Part shown: piece after piece, positions 8,662-15,389 of the stretch
Position numbering within the stretch: position 1 is the first letter of the stretch
Layout of the letters: the number at the start of each line of letters is the position of its first letter
Assembly: GCA_008933765.1 (NCBI GenBank)
Contig: WBUK01000021.1
Coordinates: 1 to 42,663, forward strand
Reading direction: 5' to 3'
Origin: Ignavibacteriaceae bacterium
GTDB lineage: Bacteria; Bacteroidota; Ignavibacteria; Ignavibacteriales; Ignavibacteriaceae
DNA: 42,663 nt
Notes under the pieces: generated by a model
Database searches by the model: none
What the model was told of the DNA's origin: nothing
Seen by the model: only the letters and a program-made list of their open reading frames with translations
Program-made: the position numbers and the translations under genes

Positions 8662-9252
8662 TTAATCTAAGTTTCTTATGCTTATTTGATATAACCTGCC
8701 GCGCGGGTTTATATCTTTATAAAGTTTTAGCTCATAATGTTCATTGGCATAAAGAACCGAAAGATTCCCTTTTTCGTCGGTTTTTCTCTCTTTTTCTTTA
8801 AATCCAAAATCTTTCGCCACTTTTTCGTAATATTTCCACCTGCCGAAACGGCGTGATGTTTCGGTTGCGGACCTCACATCGGATGTTCGAAGATTGAACA
8901 CCTCAATCAGAGTTGAATCCTTACCGATTATTTTTTCAAAAGCGTAGATCGATTCCTCCGGTTCCTCTTTCTCTGCAATCAATTTATACCCTTTTTTTTC
9001 GAGCAATTCCTTAACTTTATCTTTGTCCTGAATTTTTCTGCTCAGTTCGCTAAATTCCAAATAACTCAGAAACTTTTCATTATCCAGCAATTCATCCTGT
9101 TCGCCGGGGTCGCCAACCGAAGTGTTGCTTCCCTTTTTATCTCCCTGATTTGCCGAATTGTCGCCCGGTGAAAGTACAAAGAACAACACCACTGCAATTA
9201 TTACTGCACCAATTAACAAAAAGAGCTTCGTTCGGGGTTTCTTTTTTTCCAC
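8662..9252 (-). CDS. Array family member 2: membrane-anchored variant
   Basis: 196 aa. The start is GTG 9252, supported by GAGG seven bases upstream. Instead of a cleavable signal it has a basic N-terminus (KKKPRTK) and one TM helix (LFLLIGAVIIAVVLFFVL, about 10-27), so the domain is probably tethered outside the membrane. An acidic/Gly linker follows, then the family fold: FLSYLEFSELSRKIQDKDKV, KELLEKKGYKLI, a middle RFGRWKYYEKVAKDFGFKEK helix, and ANEHYELKLYKD near the end. It is the most charged member. It sits 67 bases upstream of member 1. Function unknown. Confidence 0.85.
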   Translation of the reverse strand: MEKKKPRTKLFLLIGAVIIAVVLFFVLSPGDNSANQGDKKGSNTSVGDPGEQDELLDNEKFLSYLEFSELSRKIQDKDKVKELLEKKGYKLIAEKEEPEESIYAFEKIIGKDSTLIEVFNLRTSDVRSATETSRRFGRWKYYEKVAKDFGFKEKERKTDEKGNLSVLYANEHYELKLYKDINPRGRLYQISIRNLD

Positions 9253-9330
9253 TTATTTTCCTCAATTAAGTTAAGAAATTTAATAAAGTTAATAAACACA
9301 AATAACGAAGTATTAAAACACCATTTAGAA

Positions 9331-9807
9331 TTATTTGCCGGCACTCAAAACCAAAACCATTTGATAAAGCTTTTCACCCTTCACTGTCTCGTTCAACAGG
9401 GACAAATTATATTTACCGTTTTTGTACGAGCTTTTTACGCCTCCGCCCGGTTTTGTACTGTTTCCAATAAATATAAAGCCGTTAGCATTCGCAGTTTTTT
9501 TGTAATAATCCCACCTCGAAGCCGAAGACGACATTTCGGAGACAGTCTTTGTCCCTTTAGCCGGATGATATGCCGTACTTACTAAATATTGGTCTCTTCC
9601 GATCGTTTTCGTGTATGTAATATAAATAACATCATTTTTAACCCCTTCATCAAAATACTCCAAGCCTTTATTAATTAAATACTTTTTAACACCGGCTTTG
9701 TTGTCTGCTATTTTTATCAACGAAATCCAATCGTTGTAGCTCAAATATTGCGCAAAGGCACTGCCCGTCAGAAGAAACAGTGCAATTAAAATGTATCGCT
9801 TTAACAT
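9331..9807 (-). CDS. Array family member 3: small exported protein
   Basis: 158 aa, ATG with AGGAGTGATAAATC directly upstream, the leader shared with members 4, 5 and 6. The signal peptide MLKRYILIALFLLTGSAFAQ ends in an AFAQ signal peptidase I site. The mature part runs YLSYNDWISLIKIADNKAGV, KKYLINKGLEYF, then SRWDYYKKTANANGF and a C-terminal hairpin KNGKYNLSLL. It is more basic and Lys/Asn/Ser-rich than member 2. It lies 79 bases upstream of member 2. No known domain. Confidence 0.85.
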   Translation of the reverse strand: MLKRYILIALFLLTGSAFAQYLSYNDWISLIKIADNKAGVKKYLINKGLEYFDEGVKNDVIYITYTKTIGRDQYLVSTAYHPAKGTKTVSEMSSSASRWDYYKKTANANGFIFIGNSTKPGGGVKSSYKNGKYNLSLLNETVKGEKLYQMVLVLSAGK

Positions 9808-10206
9808 GATTTATCACTCCTTTTAGAAGAAAAATGCTTTGTACTGTAAAAACGCTTTTAACTTTAAAAATCCGTAGTATTCAAACATATAAGTTAAAAA
9901 TTCTTCTCAATATTTTTCTTATAACTCTCCCGCAAGCAGCCGGATGATTTAACTCGGTTACTTTTTATGAAGTTAGGGTTTTATCGGGTCTTTTCTGTTA
10001 TCTGCTTCCTGGTTTCTGTTTCCCGGTTTTCAGTTCTTAATTTCAGGATAATAATTTCATTTTTCCCGATATTTTGTTTTTGGTTTTCTGTTTCCTCTTT
10101 ACCGGTTTTCAGTTGCCACTCTCAGGTTTACTTTTTAATATTCCTCAATTTTTCGTATCGGGGTTTATTTTTTTCAAATAGTTGGTTTAGGCAAAAAAAT
10201 TATTTT
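9808..10206. other. Pyrimidine-rich spacer inside the array
   Basis: 399 bases, much longer than most gaps in the array. On the plus strand it is T-rich with repeated phrases such as ggtttctgtttcccggtttt: one copy lies at 10011-10035 and a looser one at 10082-10114. It probably holds the promoter of member 3 near its left end. I see no reliable gene in it; a decayed family copy is possible but no family motif is readable. Confidence 0.5.
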
Positions 10207-10680
10207 TTAATCGGTTGCTTTCCGTAACATTAAAATATATTGGTCTTCACCTTGAACATTCCCTTTAACCAATGTGATCTCGTACTCACTGTTTGAATAG
10301 TAAATCACTAAATCTCCGTTAGCCTTCGTCTCGGAGTTGGTTTGTTTATATCCGTTACCTGAAACGATTTGATTGTAGTAATCCCATCTGTCAGATATTT
10401 TAGAATATTCATTCACAGATGGTAAACCGGTATCTGTATTGTGTGATACAGCAATTACATACTCATTCTTACCAATATATTTATCATAAAGCTTAGTTTT
10501 TAGACTACCTCGTGAATCTTCATAGGAAAATTTCAACCCTCTCTCTGTCAAATAATTTTCAACTTTCGTTTCATTATCAGCTATGTCAAGCAGACTAATT
10601 AAATCCGAATAAGTTAAATACTCTTCAGAACTGCACCCGCTAAGAAGAAAAAGCACAATAAAAATGTATCGTTTTAACAT
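10207..10680 (-). CDS. Array family member 4: lipoprotein
   Basis: 157 aa, ATG with the AGGAGTGATAAATC leader. The signal MLKRYIFIVLFLLSGC ends in a lipobox (LSGC), so this member is a lipoprotein, unlike members 1, 3, 6 and 8, whose signals end in a signal peptidase I site. The mature part has YLTYSDLISLLDIADNETKV, ENYLTERGLKF, DRWDYYNQIVSGNGYKQT and a C-terminal YSNSEYEITLVKG hairpin. A 31-base segment (10341-10371) is identical to one in member 6 (11603-11633), which points to recent duplication or gene conversion. Function unknown. Confidence 0.87.
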   Translation of the reverse strand: MLKRYIFIVLFLLSGCSSEEYLTYSDLISLLDIADNETKVENYLTERGLKFSYEDSRGSLKTKLYDKYIGKNEYVIAVSHNTDTGLPSVNEYSKISDRWDYYNQIVSGNGYKQTNSETKANGDLVIYYSNSEYEITLVKGNVQGEDQYILMLRKATD

Positions 10681-10878
10681 GATTTATCACTCCTGTAAAC
10701 TGTTTTGGAAAAACTCAAAAAATTGGGTTACGATCAAATTCAGGAAATTTTACCTTCCCCAGGATTTGAGAAATAACAACCGTTAATTTTTGTTTAAAGC
10801 ATTCAAAACCAAAGAATTTGATTCGCCATGTTTTTTCAATTTAAAAAGATTCCCAAACTCTGTGAATTTTCTAAAAAA

Positions 10879-11418
10879 TCAAAATAGTTCTATTATTTTA
10901 GTGATTCTACTCAATGCTATCTCATAAATCTTTGGAGAATATTTGATTTCAATAAGCGATAATTCATATTGAGTATTCTGATAAGTATCTATCGAATTAA
11001 TTTCTTGTACGGTTCCTGATTTTTTCAATTTATAACCATTTGCTTTAACAATTTTTTCATAATATTTAAGGCGTTCGATGTTAATAGACCTTTCACTAAC
11101 AAATAAATAGTTAATAGCCTTATATTCTCCAATCGATATGTCATAATTCTCTTTTCCAATCACTTTTGTATATGTAATATCTGTATCATATTCATTACCA
11201 TCCCAAGAACTCAAACTGAAACCTCGTTTTTTCATAAATTCATCAATTTTTACACTGTCAGGAAAAATATTTAATAAATCAGTTAAATCTTCATAAGTTA
11301 AATACTTTTCATGCTCTTTTTGCTCTTTTTGCTCTTTTTGCTCTTTTTGCTCATCATACTCCTCAGAACTGCACCCCGTAAAAAGGAACAGCACAATAAA
11401 AATGTATCGTTTTAGCAT
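10879..11418 (-). CDS. Array family member 5: lipoprotein with EQK repeat
   Basis: 179 aa, ATG with the AGGAGTGATAAATC leader. The signal MLKRYIFIVLFLFTGC ends in a lipobox (FTGC). Straight after the lipidated Cys lies a short repeat of the triplet E-Q-K (residues about 23-36), encoded by four 9-bp units at 11312-11347. It acts as a charged spacer between membrane and domain and is prone to slippage. The family domain follows: YLTYEDLTDLLNIFPDSVKI, MKKRGFSL, NIERLKYYEKIVKANGYKLK (the usual RW is RL here), and a C-terminal hairpin QNTQYELSLIEI. It is very AT-rich. No function known. Confidence 0.87.
   Translation of the reverse strand: MLKRYIFIVLFLFTGCSSEEYDEQKEQKEQKEQKEHEKYLTYEDLTDLLNIFPDSVKIDEFMKKRGFSLSSWDGNEYDTDITYTKVIGKENYDISIGEYKAINYLFVSERSINIERLKYYEKIVKANGYKLKKSGTVQEINSIDTYQNTQYELSLIEIKYSPKIYEIALSRITKIIELF
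11312..11347 (-). repeat. Four 9-bp tandem units encoding E-Q-K
   Basis: The unit tgctctttt occurs four times without change on the plus strand, with part of a fifth after it. It lies in the reading frame of array member 5, so gain or loss of units would not break the gene. Confidence 0.9.
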
Positions 11419-11468
11419 GATTTATCACTCCTTGTTATTTTGATGTGAAGCTGAAAAACATTTCTAAT

Positions 11469-11942
11469 TTATTCTATTGCTTCTCTTAATATTATCATAT
11501 AATTTTTCCCGGCTTCGCCAATCCAGGTCTGCATTACAATATCATACTTCCCGTTTGAATAGCCAATCACTGTTTCCCCATCATCTTTCGTCTCTGAGTC
11601 TGTTTGTTTATATCCGTTACCTGAAACGATTTGTTTGTAGTAATTCCATCTGGCAACCTTTAGTGAAAGTTCAGCAACCGATAAATAACCGACACTTGGA
11701 TTCGAATATACATTGATTGCATAAAAATCATCATCGATTGTTTTCAGATAAAAGTAATTTTTTACACCATCTTCGAAATCTCCCGAATAATACTCAAATC
11801 CTCTTTGCACCAAAAAATTGTCAACTTTTTTATCATCATTAGCTATGTTCAGTAAACTAATCAAATCTGAATAAGTTAAATATTGTGCGAAACTGCTTCC
11901 GGTTAAAAGGAACAGCGCAATTAAAATGTATCGTTTTAACAT
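11469..11942 (-). CDS. Array family member 6: small exported protein
   Basis: 157 aa, ATG with the AGGAGTGATAAATC leader. The signal MLKRYILIALFLLTGSSFAQ ends in SFAQ, a signal peptidase I type site. The mature part gives the clearest version of the family signature: YLTYSDLISLLNIANDDKKV, DNFLVQRGFEYYSGDFEDGV, ARWNYYKQIVSGNGYKQTDS, and a C-terminal YSNGKYDIVMQTW hairpin. It shares a 31-base identical block with member 4, though member 4 is a lipoprotein. Spacing to member 5 is 50 bases. No enzyme motif or metal site is visible. Confidence 0.87.
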   Translation of the reverse strand: MLKRYILIALFLLTGSSFAQYLTYSDLISLLNIANDDKKVDNFLVQRGFEYYSGDFEDGVKNYFYLKTIDDDFYAINVYSNPSVGYLSVAELSLKVARWNYYKQIVSGNGYKQTDSETKDDGETVIGYSNGKYDIVMQTWIGEAGKNYMIILREAIE

Positions 11943-12000
11943 GATTTATCACTCCTCTTTATCTTGTTGTGAAATTGTGAATAATAAAAAAACTTCTCGC

Positions 12001-12057
12001 TTAAAATTTTCCGTATTTGATATAATAACAGCGCCCGAACCGGTCTTCTTTGATCAG
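12001..12057 (-). pseudogene. Relic C-terminus of an array member
   Basis: The segment reads IKEDRFGRCYYIKYGKF then TAA, a near copy of the last residues of member 7 (GEDRFGRYYYIKYRKFD). DNA at 12007-12049 matches 12091-12132 closely. No upstream part of a gene remains, so this is a fragment left by unequal exchange or a deletion of another family copy. Confidence 0.7.
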
Positions 12058-12080
12058 GCAAAAAAATAGTAACCTCCCAC

Positions 12081-12743
12081 TCAATCAAACTTTCTGTATT
12101 TGATGTAATAATAGCGCCCGAACCGGTCTTCTCCGTGGGCTATCAAAACACGCTCATTGGAACTTTGGTAAATTTTCCGGGTTTCGGTTTTCATTTTCTT
12201 CATACTGTCAGAGTTTTCAGTGGTGGTTTGCTTTGGCTGCACAATCTTTGAATTCTTTTCGTTAAAGTTTTCAGTGCCTTCCTTCTCACCAGTGATACCA
12301 CTTTTTCCAATAGCACCATTTCCCGCCGGTTTCATGGGTGTTTTAACCACAATGGTATCCCCCTGTTGCACAAAGCGTTCATCGGAGAGGACCCCCGCAA
12401 AATAATTAAACATTAGTGAGTCTCTGCTGATTTGCAGAACTTCTGTATAACCTAAGAATAAATCAGTCATCACATCCACGCGGTACCACTTCCCTCCGAT
12501 AAATTTATCGTATCTTTCAATCCCGTGCCAATGAGGCGAATCGGTGGAATCCCACACAAAACCCTTCTCGGTTAAAAACGATTCAACTTTGCTGCTATCC
12601 TCCAAATTAAGACTAAGCTCGGTCAGTTCCGGATAGTCCAGAAAGCTGTTATCCGGAGGCTTAAAGTAAAAGTACAAAGGCAGACCCACCAAAAGCAAAC
12701 CGAAAAAAAGCGTTTTTTCAAAAACAAATTGCCTGATTACCAT
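12081..12743 (-). CDS. Array family member 7: divergent membrane-anchored protein
   Basis: 220 aa from ATG 12743, preceded by AGGAGG at 11 bases; a TTG at 12773 is in frame but lies upstream of that ribosome site and is less likely. The N-terminal helix (TLFFGLLLVGLPLYFYF) has no cleavage site, so it is probably an anchor. The family start is recognisable (FLDYPELTELSLNLEDSSKV, ESFLTEKGFVW), but the central RWxYY helix has decayed to a SLMFNYFAGVLSDERF version. A long Lys/Thr/Glu/Asn-rich linker (about 130-195) is inserted before a conserved tail (GRYYYIKYRKF). A copy of that tail follows downstream. This is the most divergent member, and its membership rests on the N-terminal half and position. 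Confidence 0.75.
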   Translation of the reverse strand: MVIRQFVFEKTLFFGLLLVGLPLYFYFKPPDNSFLDYPELTELSLNLEDSSKVESFLTEKGFVWDSTDSPHWHGIERYDKFIGGKWYRVDVMTDLFLGYTEVLQISRDSLMFNYFAGVLSDERFVQQGDTIVVKTPMKPAGNGAIGKSGITGEKEGTENFNEKNSKIVQPKQTTTENSDSMKKMKTETRKIYQSSNERVLIAHGEDRFGRYYYIKYRKFD

Positions 12744-12840
12744 CTTACGCGGTTCCTCCTGAATATAAATCAAAAAACACGCAGGCTTTTCTTGTTTTCC
12801 ACGGTACCATCTTACGCGGTTCCTCCTGAATATAAATCAA
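12738..12840. repeat. 36-bp exact direct repeat at a gene junction
   Basis: A 36-base sequence beginning taccatcttacgcggttcct occurs at 12738-12773 and again at 12805-12840, and looser identity continues about 24 bases to the right of each copy. The unit carries the last codons and stop of member 8 plus the AGGAGG and ATG of member 7. The junction was therefore duplicated in tandem with a period of 67 bases, leaving a spare end of member 8 between the genes. Confidence 0.9.
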
Positions 12841-13343
12841 TGAACATGCGGGCTGTTCTTTTGCGTATCCTTGGTAAGAATCAGGTTATAGTCAACTTCA
12901 TCGTCCTCTTTGTGCCTGATAATCCTGATAGAATATTCATCCTTCTCGAACTCAATCCACATTACTTCATCGTCGTCGGTACTTTCTTCCGATTTTGTGT
13001 ACCCATGGGTGGTTACAATATCGAGGTAGTGCTCCCACCTTGCTTCTTTCAGAGAAGATTCACCAACGGAAGTGTAGCCGTTCGTTGAATCGTGGTACAC
13101 CCCCACATAATAGTAATCATCATCCATCTCTTTAGCGTAGGTATAACTTAAAATGCCGTCGCCATACCCCCCTTCATCCTCCCCTGCGGAGTAGTCAAAT
13201 CCTCGTTCGGTTAAAAATTTATCAAACTTAGCCGGGGTGTCTGCAATTTTTATCAGTTCAAGCAGATCGTTATATCCAAGGTATTGTGCAGCACCGGTTC
13301 CGGTCAGCAAAAAAAGCGTGATAATTAAAAATTTTTTCAGCAA
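12837..13343 (-). CDS. Array family member 8: small exported protein, first of the array
   Basis: 168 aa. The start is TTG 13343, supported by AGGAGA eight bases upstream and by the fit of the signal peptide (KKFLIITLFLLTGTGAAQ, signal peptidase I type). The mature protein is acidic: YLGYNDLLELIKIADTPAKF, DKFLTERGFDYSAGEDEGGY, KEARWEHYLDIVTTHGYTKS, and a Glu/Asp-rich end (DDDEVMWIEF). It is the most upstream gene of the array, facing away from arsR across a 203-base gap that must hold promoters for both. Function unknown. Confidence 0.85.
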   Translation of the reverse strand: MLKKFLIITLFLLTGTGAAQYLGYNDLLELIKIADTPAKFDKFLTERGFDYSAGEDEGGYGDGILSYTYAKEMDDDYYYVGVYHDSTNGYTSVGESSLKEARWEHYLDIVTTHGYTKSEESTDDDEVMWIEFEKDEYSIRIIRHKEDDEVDYNLILTKDTQKNSPHVH

Positions 13344-13514
13344 AACAGAAGTCTCCTATTCGTTGAGTTTAAGTAGTAAATAATTTGCATTAAATCTGAT
13401 AATAATATAGTGATAATTTCAAAATTTTTTCTCAACATAGAGTAATAAATTTTCTCTGAGATTTTTAAGTAAAATGCAATTTTTTTTTTGGTGGTTTCAC
13501 AACATCATTTTATA

Positions 13515-13532
13515 TTTCGGTAGTTAACGAAA
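13515..13532 (+). promoter_or_regulatory. ArsR operator, copy 1
   Basis: TTTCGGTAGTTAACGAAA lies 14 bases before the arsR start. It is an interrupted palindrome (TTTCG...CGAAA) and matches the site before arsM at 17 of 18 positions. Its place at the start of transcription fits autorepression by ArsR. This is inferred from position and repetition. Confidence 0.75.
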
Positions 13533-13546
13533 CGATTTTTGAAAAA

Positions 13547-13891
13547 ATGAAAGACAATGTAAAATTCTTCAAAGTGCTCTCCGATCCTAACCGGCTGCGT
13601 ATCCTTAAGATGCTTCAGGTTAAAGAGCTGTGTGTCTGCGAAATAACCGCAGTACTCAATCTGGCGCCTTCCACTGTATCTCAACACCTCAAACTGTTGA
13701 AGAACGCCGGATTTATTCTCGAGTGGAAGGATGGGAAATGGGTGAACTACAGGTTAAACCCAAATCCACGGGATAAAAGAATCACCGCCTTTCTTTCGGC
13801 TTTCGATTTTTGGTTTGCAGATGACAGCACGATCACTGAAGATAAAATGAAAGCAAAAAAAGCAGACCGCGAGATCATCTGTTGTAAGTAA
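13547..13891 (+). CDS. arsR: ArsR-family metalloregulator
   Basis: 114 aa. A winged helix-turn-helix of the ArsR/SmtB family fills residues 5-75: VLSDPNRLRILKML, then the metal-site helix with ELCVCE (Cys29 and Cys31, the arsenite-binding CxC of classical ArsR), the recognition helix PSTVSQHLKLLKNAGF, and the wing WKDGKWVNYRL. Two further cysteines end the protein (Cys112, Cys113). ArsR proteins repress arsenic genes until As(III) binds. Here it lies 89 bases before arsM with the same operator ahead of both genes, so arsM is probably its target. No good Shine-Dalgarno site is seen. Confidence 0.93.
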   Translation: MKDNVKFFKVLSDPNRLRILKMLQVKELCVCEITAVLNLAPSTVSQHLKLLKNAGFILEWKDGKWVNYRLNPNPRDKRITAFLSAFDFWFADDSTITEDKMKAKKADREIICCK

Positions 13892-13909
13892 AAAATTTTT
13901 TCTAATTTA

Positions 13910-13927
13910 TTTCGGTATTTAACGAAA
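13910..13927 (+). promoter_or_regulatory. ArsR operator, copy 2
   Basis: TTTCGGTATTTAACGAAA, in the 89-base gap between arsR and arsM, 53 bases before the arsM start. It differs from copy 1 by one central base. A second operator here suggests that arsM also has its own controlled promoter. Confidence 0.75.
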
Positions 13928-13980
13928 TGATTAATAAACAGTCAAACACAAAAAGAACAAAACAAATAAGGAATTAAAAA

Positions 13981-14778
13981 ATGTCAACTGAAATCAAAGA
14001 ACAGGTTCGTGAAAAATATTCTGAGATCGCCACCGCCGTAAAAGAATCAGGTTGCGGTTGCTACGGGTGCTGTGGGCAACCAACTATTGAAGTGAGTATG
14101 ATCGGGAACGAATACAAAGGCGTTGAGGGGCACATTGAAGAGGCCGATCTCGGTCTCGGGTGTGGGCTTCCCACAGAGCATGCTGCCATTAAACCGGGTG
14201 ACACAGTGCTCGATCTTGGATGTGGTGCAGGGAACGATGTCTTCATTTCCGCTATAATCACCGGAAACACCGGGCGGGTTATAGGGTTAGACTTCACCCC
14301 CGAAATGTTGGAAAGGGCAAAGAAAAACCAGCGGAAGCTGCACTTCAACAATGTAGAGTTCAGGCTTGGCGATATCGAATCAATGCCGGTGGAAGATAAC
14401 TCAGTCGATGTAGTAATATCTAATTGTGTGCTCAATTTAGTGCCCGATAAGGCGAAAGCATTCAGCGAAATAAAAAGGGTACTAAAACCGGGCGGGCACT
14501 TCTGCGTTTCCGACATAGTTTTCGAAGGCTACATGCCCGACGGTTTAAGAAAATCAATCGAAATGTACGCAGGGTGCATCTCCGGCGCACTCGAAAAAGA
14601 TGAATATCTGTCCGTTATAAAGAAAAACGGATTTAAAGAGATCAACGCAGTGAAATACCGCAAAATTGAAGTACCTGATGAAGTGTTTGAAAAATACCTT
14701 TCAAAAGATGAAATTGACATCGCAAAGAAAAGCCACCGGGGAGTTTACAGCATCACCGTAACAGCGAAAGTGGAGTAA
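13981..14778 (+). CDS. arsM: Arsenite S-adenosylmethionine methyltransferase
   Basis: 265 aa, cytoplasmic, class I methyltransferase. The SAM site is VLDLGCGAGND (residues 77-86), with GLDF (102-105) as the acidic loop and a later LxLGDIE region. ArsM enzymes methylate As(III) to mono- and dimethyl arsenicals using three conserved cysteines. Cys61 (GLGCGLP), Cys149 (ISNCVLN) and Cys199 (MYAGCISG) sit in the expected contexts. A Cys-rich N-terminus (Cys25, 27, 30, 31) could deliver or bind the metalloid. It lies downstream of arsR under a matching operator. No arsenite pump, ArsC or ArsB is in the window, so detoxification here appears to rest on methylation, unless those genes are elsewhere. 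Confidence 0.94.
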   Translation: MSTEIKEQVREKYSEIATAVKESGCGCYGCCGQPTIEVSMIGNEYKGVEGHIEEADLGLGCGLPTEHAAIKPGDTVLDLGCGAGNDVFISAIITGNTGRVIGLDFTPEMLERAKKNQRKLHFNNVEFRLGDIESMPVEDNSVDVVISNCVLNLVPDKAKAFSEIKRVLKPGGHFCVSDIVFEGYMPDGLRKSIEMYAGCISGALEKDEYLSVIKKNGFKEINAVKYRKIEVPDEVFEKYLSKDEIDIAKKSHRGVYSITVTAKVE

Positions 14779-14799
14779 GTAACGAACAGAAAGTATATT

Positions 14800-14835
14800 G
14801 TGCCCGGGAATCCAACTGCCTCAAATCCCGGGCAC
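14800..14835 (+). terminator. Hairpin after arsM
   Basis: Ten-base perfect stem with a 16-base loop, immediately 3' of arsM. The absence of a T tract means it may protect the transcript end rather than terminate on its own. Confidence 0.5.
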
Positions 14836-15008
14836 TGCCGTTACAGAGTAGGTTACGAGTAGAAGATTTAATCGGTCAGAGAATTGCTCTGTAGAAAATT
14901 TTCTTACTGTTCAGACACTGAGAGTTCAATTGCTCGGTTTGAGAGCCGGAATTTCAGAAATGTTGATTATTATCTTTTAATAGTAAATACAGAGTACAAA
15001 TAGTGAGA

Positions 15009-15074
15009 ATGCCGGAAGAGGAAGAGGAAGAAATTGAAGAGGAAGAAGTTGCGAAAAAGGAAGAGGGAGAATAA
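15009..15074 (+). CDS. Possible acidic micro-ORF
   Basis: ATG at 15009 to TAA at 15072 gives 21 residues, MPEEEEEEIEEEE then VAKKEEGE. It is almost all Glu and Lys. The DNA is a purine-rich run, so this may be a simple-sequence accident rather than a gene. No ribosome site beyond GTGAGA is seen. Confidence 0.2.
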   Translation: MPEEEEEEIEEEEVAKKEEGE

Positions 15075-15102
15075 AATTTTCTTTTTTATTAAACCTTTTT
15101 GA

Positions 15103-15132
15103 ACCTTTTGACCACCGTTATGGTTATCTTTG
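15103..15132 (+). promoter_or_regulatory. Bacteroidota-type promoter
   Basis: TTTG at 15103-15106 and TATCTTTG at 15125-15132 match the -33 TTTG and -7 TAnnTTTG boxes of Bacteroidota sigma-A promoters with an 18-base gap. It lies 23 bases before the ATG of the small Cys protein. Confidence 0.5.
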
Positions 15133-15155
15133 TGTTAATAAATTTTGATGAAACG

Positions 15156-15389
15156 ATGAATCACAAAAAAGATAACGATAAGCGTGACAAGATTGTTTTC
15201 TGCACAGAGTGTGGTGCCTCATTGGATGACTATGCACTCTCCGATGAAGCATTAGACCCTAAAAATGCAGAAGCTAACTTTAAGAATTGTCGCAAAACAG
15301 GAAAATTTAAGGGTGAAGTTTGCTCGAAGCTTTTCATCGCTCAAAATTTTGAATTTCCACCCGCAGAAGAAGAAGATTATATCTTTTAA
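15156..15389 (+). CDS. Small Cys-rich, possibly zinc-binding protein
   Basis: 77 aa from ATG 15156. An in-frame ATG at 15099 would add a hydrophobic stretch, but it overlaps the proposed promoter, so the later start is preferred. After a basic N-terminus (NHKKDNDKRDK) comes IVFCTECGASLDD, half a zinc ribbon (CxxC). Later NCRKTGKFKGEVC supplies two more Cys separated by nine residues. Four Cys could bind one zinc ion, although the second pair is not a standard knuckle. The tail is acidic (PPAEEEDYIF). The stop lies inside the first copy of the tandem repeat. Not assigned to a family. Confidence 0.55.
   Translation: MNHKKDNDKRDKIVFCTECGASLDDYALSDEALDPKNAEANFKNCRKTGKFKGEVCSKLFIAQNFEFPPAEEEDYIF

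Larger units (their letters stand above)
14779..15155. other. Gene-poor stretch after arsM
   Basis: A perfect 10-bp hairpin gtgcccggga/tcccgggcac (14800-14809 and 14826-14835) without a T run lies 22 bases past arsM and may end or stabilise its transcript. The acidic micro-ORF (15009-15074) and a promoter (15103-15132) follow. Nothing is recognised in 14836-15008. Confidence 0.6.

Noticed and set aside
9967..10227. 86-residue plus-strand ORF between array members 3 and 4
   Set aside because: It is a product of T-rich sequence (Phe, Ser, Leu rich), overlaps the end of member 4, and has no ribosome site.
12729..13088. 119-residue plus-strand ORF
   Set aside because: It is antisense to members 7 and 8 of the array and has no recognisable feature.
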